Shown here: positions 6,649-12,018 of the stretch, piece after piece | Numbering within the stretch: position 1 is the stretch's first letter | Layout of the letters: every line of letters starts with the position of its first letter | Source of the DNA: CANLBN01 sp050298695 | GTDB lineage: Bacteria; Pseudomonadota; Gammaproteobacteria; Pseudomonadales; Cellvibrionaceae | Direction: 5' to 3' | Length of the DNA: 13,086 nt | Assembly (NCBI GenBank): GCA_050298695.1 | Contig: JBNKUQ010000088.1 | Location: 1 to 13,086 of the forward strand | Notes under the pieces: model-generated | Databases searched by the model: none | What the model was told of the DNA's origin: nothing | The model's input: the letters and a program-made list of their open reading frames with translations, nothing else | Made by a program: the position numbers and the translations under genes

Positions 6649-7075
6649 CTTTTTCGAGCATTATCAGTTGAGTCTGACTCCATCTATCATGTAGGCACTG
6701 TTTTTGTGCATCAAATAGAGCGCTAACGCAACAGAGCCAGCCGATGGGTGAGAGCACAAAACGTAGGAGTGATTGTTTAAGGGAGGGCGGGCCACCATTA
6801 GCATTGGTAATTTTAATTCTCCATGCTCGCATACCAGTCGTTTGACCGCCCTTGATCCAAAAATAACAAAAAAAAGCGGCAATACTGAGTAACCATCCCA
6901 GTTGAAAGATAAACCCTGTCGCTCTATCGCTAGTCATACCGAAAAGTAATTTAGCGATGCCAATGTATACGAGACCATAAGCGATACTCACAGCCATCAA
7001 TAAAAGGCAATCGTAATTAATGGTAGCAAAGCGACGGAGTAAAGAAGGGTATTGATGCGAATCTGGGGAAGACAA
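6638..7075 (-). CDS. RDD family membrane protein
   Basis: This 145-residue inner-membrane protein has the RDD-domain pattern. The N-terminal LLRRFATINYDCLLL (12-26) holds the conserved Arg and first Asp. Membrane segments follow near 22-45, 55-75 and 105-122. TTGMRAWRIKI (79-89) is the typical loop after TM2, and CLHDRWSQT (127-135) carries the second Asp. RDD proteins are of mostly unknown function; some are implicated in ion transport. The start is TTG at 7075: upstream codons reach an in-frame stop without ATG or GTG, and the first internal ATG (residue 28) would delete the RDD arginine and half of TM1. A weak AGAG precedes it. A TACAAT box at 7101-7096 could be its -10, giving a leader of only about 14 bases. 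RDD genes often lie near lptFG in related genomes, which fits. Confidence 0.85.
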   Translation of the reverse strand: MSSPDSHQYPSLLRRFATINYDCLLLMAVSIAYGLVYIGIAKLLFGMTSDRATGFIFQLGWLLSIAAFFCYFWIKGGQTTGMRAWRIKITNANGGPPSLKQSLLRFVLSPIGWLCCVSALFDAQKQCLHDRWSQTQLIMLEKEKK

Positions 7076-7095
7076 GATGTTTTCTCTGCGGTATC

Positions 7096-7101
7096 GAAAA
7101 G
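7096..7101 (-). promoter_or_regulatory. Candidate -10 box for the RDD gene
   Basis: TACAAT read leftward matches TATAAT at 5 of 6 positions and lies 20 bases before the TTG start. No convincing -35 is present at 16-18 bases. A 5-base dyad GAGAT/ATCTC (7105-7109 and 7116-7120) lies where the spacer would be and might bind a regulator. Confidence 0.25.
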
Positions 7102-7144
7102 CGTGATTGTAACAGAGATATTAGGATCTCATTAAAGTAAATTT

Positions 7145-7179
7145 TGGGTCAGCCGTTCGAGACTGACCCATATTTTTTT
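7145..7179 (+). terminator. Strong hairpin plus T-run at the end of the exported-protein gene
   Basis: TGGGTCAG (7145-7152) and CTGACCCA (7163-7170) form a perfect 8-pair stem with a 10-base loop. Rightward it is followed by TA and seven T (7173-7179), a textbook intrinsic terminator, yet the T-run overlaps the stop of the leftward gene at 7178. Leftward, the sense direction, the stem is followed by AAAATTTACTTT, a poor T-run. It may act on both strands, weakly on the sense side, separating that gene from the RDD gene. Confidence 0.55.
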
Positions 7180-7687
7180 ATTTAAATGTATAGCGCAAGT
7201 TAAGTTCAGCTTGTTTTTTTGAAACGCGAATTTCATATTTTGCACGACCAATTTGGCTTTTTCCTACCAGCTCTCTCTTCAGAGTATTGACATAAATGGT
7301 GTGATTAGAAAACTTATCTCTGTGAGTAAACAGTTTTACTTTGAGCTGTTCGCTGAGTTGACGCAATAGTTTTTCTTCTTTGGCTTTAGCTATACGCTCC
7401 TGCGATTCTTTGAATTCATGGTCGTAGATATAAGTATGTGGTGCAGTCACTACCGTATATTGATTTTGATATGTCGGCTCCACTAGGCTCACATAATAGA
7501 GATTATTATGCGTTCCTGTAGTGTCGGCGAGGTTTTCTTCTAGCCATAATTGGATATCCTCTTGTAGGATCTCATTCGATTGACCATAGCTGCTAAATAA
7601 TGTGCAGATAGCTAATACTACGATACTTGTCAGTATTTTTACTAAACCACTGACGGGGTTTCTCACGGCGATCATTGATAAGATCAT
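7178..7687 (-). CDS. Exported protein of unknown function
   Basis: This 169-residue protein has a hydrophobic N-terminal segment at about residues 14-31 (LVKILTSIVVLAICTLFSS) preceded by basic residues. That is a signal peptide, probably cleaved near 32-37, or a signal anchor; LAIC is a poor lipobox because Ile precedes Cys. The mature part has an acidic helix (EILQEDIQLWLEENLAD), a segment rich in Tyr and Thr (65-90), a charged coiled-coil-like helix (ESQERIAKAKEEKLLRQLSEQLK, about 94-116) and a basic, strand-like C-terminus ending RYTFK. The ATG at 7685-7687 has a perfect AGGAGG eight bases upstream, the best ribosome site in the window, suggesting strong translation. It appears monocistronic: a long AT-rich region lies before it and a hairpin after it. 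No family recognised. Confidence 0.7.
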   Translation of the reverse strand: MILSMIAVRNPVSGLVKILTSIVVLAICTLFSSYGQSNEILQEDIQLWLEENLADTTGTHNNLYYVSLVEPTYQNQYTVVTAPHTYIYDHEFKESQERIAKAKEEKLLRQLSEQLKVKLFTHRDKFSNHTIYVNTLKRELVGKSQIGRAKYEIRVSKKQAELNLRYTFK

Positions 7688-8044
7688 GATAGTTGCCTCC
7701 TACATAGTCTGGCTTTTGGCTGTGACCATGTTTGATTTAACGTTATATGAAGTATAAGAGTAGAATTGTTGTTAGGGTTAGATTAAATAGCTATCAATTT
7801 TTTAAAAAATTTATATATTTCAATGGTGTAGAGAATTTGCTGCTTGAAAAATGAGCTTTTTTGCGACATTTAATGCTAGTGTTTACTAACATTTCCGAGT
7901 ATTTTTTGTGAGATAGTTTTGTTTTTTATTTCTTTTCAGTCTTTTTCAATGCTTTTTAATATTCAAAATTAACGTATTGGATCAAGAAATCCGACGTGTC
8001 ATTGCATTACATTACAAAACATAGGATCTAGGCAGAAATATCCG

Positions 8045-8050
8045 TATAAT
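8045..8050 (+). promoter_or_regulatory. TATAAT box of the aminotransferase gene
   Basis: This is a perfect -10 hexamer 47 bases before the ATG, placing the start of transcription near 8057. There is no good -35 at 16-18 bases (TAGGAT at 8022-8027), which suggests an activator-dependent or weak promoter. Confidence 0.5.
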
Positions 8051-8061
8051 CGCGCCTCTGC

Positions 8062-8079
8062 TGTAAAAATCGATTTATT
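8062..8079 (+). promoter_or_regulatory. TyrR/PhhR-like operator
   Basis: TGTAAA, six bases (AATCGA), then TTTATT matches the known TyrR box TGTAAA-N6-TTTACA at 10 of 12 positions with exact spacing. It lies about 5-22 bases downstream of the predicted transcription start of an aspartate/aromatic aminotransferase, where bound repressor would block transcription. E. coli tyrB is controlled by TyrR through its promoter region, so the context fits. No regulator gene is in this window, and AT-rich sequence raises the chance of a random match. Confidence 0.4.
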
Positions 8080-8097
8080 AACCTCGGAATTCTTCCC

Positions 8098-9288
8098 ATG
8101 TTTGAACAACTTCCCGCACTTGCTGCGGACCCCATCCTTGGCTTAGTTGCCGCTTATAACGCAGACTCTAACCCAGAAAAAGTCGATTTGGGTGCTGGTG
8201 TCTATAAAGACGAAAATGGCCACACCCCAATTATGGCGGCTGTGTCCATTGCGCAAGCACGTTGGGCAGATCAAGAAATGACTAAGGTGTACTCCGCTCC
8301 CGAGGGTTCCGAGGGTTTTAACCAAGGCATGCAGAGATTATTGTTAGGTAAGGATCATTCAGCCTTACGAGATAAGCGAGTCAGTAGTGTACAAACACCA
8401 GGTGGCTGTGGCGCTTTGAGAGTAGCGGCAGGCATGCTTAATCGTTGCCGCAATGGCGTTAAAGTATGGGTTTCTACGCCTACTTGGGCTAATCACATTC
8501 CATTGTTAGGGAGCGCAGGCTTAAGTTTGCACGAGTACCCTTATTACGACTATCAACAACATGGTATCGACTTTGATGGCATGATGACGGCCTTAGCCAA
8601 GGTAGACGCGGGAGATTTAGTCTTGCTTCATGGTTGCTGTCATAACCCTTCTGGTGCTGATTTAACTCGTGAGCAATGGCATGCAGTTGCCGATTTATTA
8701 TTGGAGAAAGGCGCGACCCCTTTCGTGGATATGGCTTATCAAGGTTTGGGAGATGGATTAGATGAAGATGCCTACGGATTGCGCTACTTGGCAGAAAAAT
8801 GTCCTGAAGTGATCATAGCGAGTTCTTGTTCTAAAAACTTTGGTTTATATCGCGAGCGCGTTGGGGCCATTGTTGTGGTTGCAAAAGATAGCCAAACGGC
8901 GGATGTTTGTCGTGGTCAGTTGTTAAATGTTGCCCGTGAAATTTATTCCATGCCTCCTAGCCATGGTGCGGCATTGGTTGACTTGATTTTAAATGACTTG
9001 TCATTAACACAACAGTGGCAACAAGAGCTGACAGATGTCCGTGAACGCATTGCCAACTTGCGTGAAGAGTTCGTGCAACAACTTGTTGCCGCAGGTGCCG
9101 GTGATCGTTTTAACTATATTAAAGATGAAAAGGGCATGTTTTCATTTCTAGGTATTAGCCAAGAACAAGTGGCTCGCTTAAAACAGGAAAACAGTATTTA
9201 TATGGTGGGTTCAAGCCGAATTAATATTGCTGGTTTGAATAAGAAAAATATTAATTATGTCGTTGATTCTTTATTGGCTGTATTATAA
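8098..9288 (+). CDS. Aspartate/aromatic amino acid aminotransferase (class I, PLP)
   Basis: This cytosolic PLP enzyme transfers amino groups between aspartate or aromatic amino acids and 2-oxoglutarate. Its 396 residues equal E. coli AspC and the key residues fall at identical positions: Lys246 (Schiff base, in SCSKNFGLYRERVG), Trp130, Asn183, Asp211, Tyr214, Arg254, Arg280 (distal carboxylate of dicarboxylic substrates, Arg292 in the pig scheme) and Arg374 (alpha-carboxylate, in SSRINIAG). AspC and TyrB/PhhC cannot be separated from these residues, so no symbol is given; a TyrR-like site upstream hints at an aromatic role. The ATG has a weak GGAA eight bases upstream. It stands alone, convergent with greB. 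VDLGAGVYKDENGHTPIM (29-46) resembles the broad-range aromatic type. Confidence 0.93.
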   Translation: MFEQLPALAADPILGLVAAYNADSNPEKVDLGAGVYKDENGHTPIMAAVSIAQARWADQEMTKVYSAPEGSEGFNQGMQRLLLGKDHSALRDKRVSSVQTPGGCGALRVAAGMLNRCRNGVKVWVSTPTWANHIPLLGSAGLSLHEYPYYDYQQHGIDFDGMMTALAKVDAGDLVLLHGCCHNPSGADLTREQWHAVADLLLEKGATPFVDMAYQGLGDGLDEDAYGLRYLAEKCPEVIIASSCSKNFGLYRERVGAIVVVAKDSQTADVCRGQLLNVAREIYSMPPSHGAALVDLILNDLSLTQQWQQELTDVRERIANLREEFVQQLVAAGAGDRFNYIKDEKGMFSFLGISQEQVARLKQENSIYMVGSSRINIAGLNKKNINYVVDSLLAVL

Positions 9289-9337
9289 AAACAGCTAACA
9301 GCTACTCAAAAATTGGCCTGCATTTTTGCCGCTACCG

Positions 9338-9409
9338 CATCCTGCTATCGTTAAGTACCTATATCCATATAGGCAATGTACCCTTCATCCATGGAGGGCA
9401 ACAGCTTAC
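9338..9409. repeat. Three ATCC-centred elements at exact 24-base spacing
   Basis: CATCC at 9338, TATCC at 9362 and CATCC at 9386 are spaced exactly 24 bases apart between two convergent genes. The second and third lie at the centre of dyads: CCTATAT-CC-ATATAGG (9358-9373, perfect) and CCCTTCAT-CC-ATGGAGGG (9381-9398, one wobble). The units also share GGCAA after the dyad. This organised layout is not expected by chance and resembles REP/BIME-style intergenic elements, but no second copy is visible in the window to prove dispersal. Confidence 0.5.
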
Positions 9410-9432
9410 GGTGTTTTTTTGTTGTAAGCTGT
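9401..9432. repeat. Nine-base inverted repeat with T7 in the loop
   Basis: ACAGCTTAC (9401-9409) and GTAAGCTGT (9424-9432) are perfect complements; the 14-base loop contains TTTTTTT (9414-9420). No T-run follows on either strand, so it is not a normal terminator. A near copy of the arm, ACAGCTAAC, occurs at 9291-9299, three bases after the aminotransferase stop. The arms could bound the 24-base-spaced element or form a stem between the two converging transcripts. Confidence 0.45.
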
Positions 9433-9455
9433 CTTCTGTGATCTGTACACTCTCC

Positions 9456-9953
9456 TCAAATATATTCAATTTTTTCAATATAAAAAATTTCATCGCCATT
9501 GGGCGTTTGAATAATCACTTCATCATCAATGCACTTTTTGAGCAGGCCTCTTGCGAGAGGTGAGTCAATACTGATTTTATTTTCTTTAACATTAAACTCA
9601 TCGGGGCCCACTAGTCGATAACGCCGTGTTTCGTTGTCATCATTAACCAAGGTTACCCAGGCACCAAAAAAAATACGCGATTGATCTTGGGGTTTGTCGT
9701 GAACCACGGTGAGTTCTTCTAAGCGCTTTGTTAAAAAACGAACGCGGCTATCGATTTCTCGCAGGCGTTTTTTACCATAGATGTAATCACCATTTTCGGA
9801 GCGGTCACCATTTTTTGCGGCTTCATGTACATCGTGGGTAACTTTTGGTCGCTCTTCTTTCCAGAGATATTTAAGCTCAGCTTCTAATGCCGCCGCGCCT
9901 TCTGGTGTTATGTAGGGAGAACCTTTTTCTCTTGGTGGTCGCCAGCGTCCCAT
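9456..9953 (-). CDS. greB: Transcription elongation factor GreB
   Basis: GreB enters the secondary channel of RNA polymerase and stimulates cleavage of backtracked transcripts. The 165-residue protein has the N-terminal coiled coil (about 15-85) with the tip motif NGDRSENGDY (48-57), whose Asp50 and Glu53 are the acidic residues positioned at the active site. The GreB-specific YGKKRLREIDSRVRFLTKRLEEL follows, then the C-terminal FKBP-like domain with FFGAWVTLVNDD, YRLVGPDEF and ISIDSPLARGLLKK. The N-terminus MGRWRPPREKG is the longer Pseudomonas-like form rather than the E. coli MKTPLVT. Its ATG shares one base with the stop of the upstream peptidase (TAATG), so the two are translationally coupled. 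It converges with the aminotransferase 167 bases away. Confidence 0.96.
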   Translation of the reverse strand: MGRWRPPREKGSPYITPEGAAALEAELKYLWKEERPKVTHDVHEAAKNGDRSENGDYIYGKKRLREIDSRVRFLTKRLEELTVVHDKPQDQSRIFFGAWVTLVNDDNETRRYRLVGPDEFNVKENKISIDSPLARGLLKKCIDDEVIIQTPNGDEIFYIEKIEYI

Positions 9954-11962
9954 TAGATTTTTTCCTTCAGTTTTGTTTTGTCGTTTACATAGGGTACCTC
10001 AGGTAATTCATCCTCTATCGCTAGTTTGAACTGTGAAAGATAAAAGGCATATTCAACATCTAATGCGTAACGAATGTTTTCTGGCTGTCGAAAACCGTGT
10101 CCTTCGTCGGCAAAGGTCACATAGGCAACGGGGATATCATTTTTATTCAGTGCTGCCACCATGGCTTCGGCTTGGTTGGGGGGAACCACTTTATCTTCTA
10201 GACCTTGTAAAAAAATAACAGGGCAGCGTAGCTGGTCAACATGATGTAAAGGAGATCGCGCTTCATAAATGGATTTAGCCTCAGGGTAGGGGCCAATTAA
10301 TTGATCAAGATAACGCGCTTCAAACTTATGGGTATCTTCCGCAAGTAAACTTAAATCCCCAATGCCGTACAGGCTGGCACCCGCGGTGAAATGATTGCGA
10401 AAGGTCAGAGCCGCCAATACTGAATAACCACCTGCACTACTACCACGTACCAGTACCCGTTTGGGATCGACCAGGCCCTCTTGCACAAGGTGATCGGCTC
10501 CGGCGCAAATGTCGTCGACATCTAATACCCCCCATTGTTTTTTTAAACGGTCGCGATATTCGCGACCATAACCCGTACTGCCACTGTAATTAATGTCAAA
10601 AACGGCAAAGCCCCGATTGGTCCAATACTGAATTTTTAAATTCAATGCGCTGCTTGTAGCGCCGGTGGGGCCGCCGTGACACATCACAATTAGTGGTGGG
10701 AGAGTTTCATTACACTCTTCATAACGAGTGTTGTGAGGAGAGTAATAAAAGCCAAAGACATTTTGCTGATGTTGATTGGTAAAGGTGATCGCTTGTGCGA
10801 TGGAATATTCTTGACTGTCGATAGGGAACTCACCGCTATAGCGAATATTGTGATGTTGGTTGTCTTGCCACAGCACAACACGGTTGAGGCTATCATCACC
10901 TGCGGCCATAAAAACAGCGCGGTCATTTTCATCATCACAATAGATATTCATAATATTGGAAAAAGGCAATGATATGGGGGTGAACTGACTCGTGATGGTA
11001 TCGACTTTTGCTAATTGCCAGCGACCAGCTTGGGTATAACAGCATAGAAGAGTAAAGCTGTTTAAAAAGCCATAAGTGGACATGCCAAATACCCACTGCG
11101 GAGTGGCAAATTCCGCATCCATTTCTACCACTGTGTGCGTGGCTTTACTATCGAGATTAAAGCGATAAATATTCCACCAGTTGTTGCGATCAGAGACAAA
11201 AAATAAATCGCCAGTGGGTGACCATTGCGGTTGAAAAATGGATTCATTACGACTGCCATCGACACCACCAGCGACTTTATGTTTTTTCTTGAGTAAACCA
11301 AAAGCGCTCAGTTCTGCGACCCAACATTCGCTGTTATCCCAAGGCATATTGGGGTGATTCCAGGTTAGCCAGCTAAGGTGAGTTCCATCGGGTGACACGC
11401 GAGGGTTAGCGTAAAAATCGTTACCGAAAACAATTAAATTAAAGCCTGTTGTTGAAGAACCATCCAATTTTAGTGAAATAATGCAGTTTTCTGGCTCTTT
11501 TTGATTTTCTTTATGAATCTCACAAACGCAAAGCAGTTGTTGATTGTGTTCATCAATACAAAAATCAGCGTAACGGTAATTGCCTTCGGGAGATAGAGCT
11601 AGCGGTTCTGCGTTGTTGTTATTGTCGAGAGAATAGACCCTTTGGTCTTTATCATTAACATAGTAAAGTATTTTATTATGTACCCGATAAGCACCACCAC
11701 CGTATTCATGAATGCGGGTACGCACACTCACATCTTCGGGTGTGATGGTTTCTACTGTACCTTCACTACTTAGTAGCTGTTCAGTAAGCTGGCGAACAAT
11801 GCGGCAACCTCCCTTATCTACCGGGCGGGATTCGAGCCAATAACAAAATTCCCCATCTAACTGTGGTTCGTTTAGGTGGGTAAGACCTTGAGTTAGAACT
11901 TGACTGCTAATAGTTGATGGCCACGCGCCATAGGGCGCGTTGTTTTTATGAGTGTCTTGCAT
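9953..11962 (-). CDS. S9 family peptidase (prolyl oligopeptidase-like, cytosolic)
   Basis: This protein has 669 residues from ATG at 11960-11962. A TTG at 11998 would add 12 residues but leaves only 20 bases to tilS, so ATG was preferred; neither has a strong Shine-Dalgarno. The N-terminal part (about 20-390) is a beta-propeller-type domain with repeated strand motifs such as NPRVSPDGTHLSW and QPQWSPTGDLFFVSDR. The C-terminal alpha/beta-hydrolase domain has the oxyanion segment VMCHGGPTG (426-434), nucleophile Ser509 in GSSAGG, Asp590 in GLEDKVVPP and His622 in DEGHGF. It lacks a signal peptide, so it is likely a cytosolic oligopeptidase or acylaminoacyl-type enzyme; substrate cannot be told. 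It is divergent from tilS and coupled to greB by TAATG. Confidence 0.92.
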   Translation of the reverse strand: MQDTHKNNAPYGAWPSTISSQVLTQGLTHLNEPQLDGEFCYWLESRPVDKGGCRIVRQLTEQLLSSEGTVETITPEDVSVRTRIHEYGGGAYRVHNKILYYVNDKDQRVYSLDNNNNAEPLALSPEGNYRYADFCIDEHNQQLLCVCEIHKENQKEPENCIISLKLDGSSTTGFNLIVFGNDFYANPRVSPDGTHLSWLTWNHPNMPWDNSECWVAELSAFGLLKKKHKVAGGVDGSRNESIFQPQWSPTGDLFFVSDRNNWWNIYRFNLDSKATHTVVEMDAEFATPQWVFGMSTYGFLNSFTLLCCYTQAGRWQLAKVDTITSQFTPISLPFSNIMNIYCDDENDRAVFMAAGDDSLNRVVLWQDNQHHNIRYSGEFPIDSQEYSIAQAITFTNQHQQNVFGFYYSPHNTRYEECNETLPPLIVMCHGGPTGATSSALNLKIQYWTNRGFAVFDINYSGSTGYGREYRDRLKKQWGVLDVDDICAGADHLVQEGLVDPKRVLVRGSSAGGYSVLAALTFRNHFTAGASLYGIGDLSLLAEDTHKFEARYLDQLIGPYPEAKSIYEARSPLHHVDQLRCPVIFLQGLEDKVVPPNQAEAMVAALNKNDIPVAYVTFADEGHGFRQPENIRYALDVEYAFYLSQFKLAIEDELPEVPYVNDKTKLKEKI

Positions 11963-12018
11963 AGATATTCTTGGGTTAGTTGTTTTATAGTGTGTCAATT
12001 ATTTCCAGAGCGTACTTC
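11963..12018. promoter_or_regulatory. Divergent promoter region for the S9 peptidase and tilS
   Basis: Only 56 bases separate the two start codons. TATAGT (11986-11991) could be a rightward -10 and TATAAA (11989-11984) a leftward -10, overlapping on opposite strands. A perfect TTGACA is read leftward at 11998-11993 but has no -10 at 16-18 bases. No convincing complete promoter is seen for either gene; overlapping boxes would make the two compete. Confidence 0.3.

Larger units (their letters stand above)
7688..8097. other. 410-base AT-rich gene-free region between divergent genes
   Basis: No credible coding frame is seen. Contents read left to right: the Shine-Dalgarno of the leftward gene (7695-7700), a fully palindromic A/T block AATTTTTTAAAAAATT at 7796-7811 likely to bend DNA, an imperfect 22-base dyad at 7872-7893 (AATG c TAGT / ACTA a CATT around GTTT) with a T6 run at 7902-7907, several further T-runs up to 7955, and the aminotransferase promoter with a TyrR-like site at 8045-8079. 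It probably holds promoters for both flanking genes. Confidence 0.6.

Noticed and set aside
7590..7615. Lipoprotein signal (LAIC) in the exported protein
   Set aside because: The residue before Cys is Ile rather than Gly, Ala or Ser, so it is a poor lipobox; an ordinary signal peptide or anchor is more likely.
7851..7889. Phe/Tyr-rich leader peptide MSFFATFNASVY upstream of the aminotransferase, with a dyad and T-run after it (attenuator)
   Set aside because: It has no Shine-Dalgarno, the overlapping dyad is weak and AT-rich, and the best promoter (TATAAT at 8045) lies downstream, so an attenuator here would have no effect on that transcript.
10690..10972. Overlapping frames on both strands inside the S9 peptidase gene
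   Set aside because: They are shadows of a clearly coding frame with intact catalytic residues and have no ribosome sites.
11963..11998. TTG start for the S9 peptidase at 11998
   Set aside because: It adds 12 residues with no family counterpart, has no Shine-Dalgarno and would leave only 20 bases for two divergent promoters; ATG at 11962 is more plausible, though not proved.
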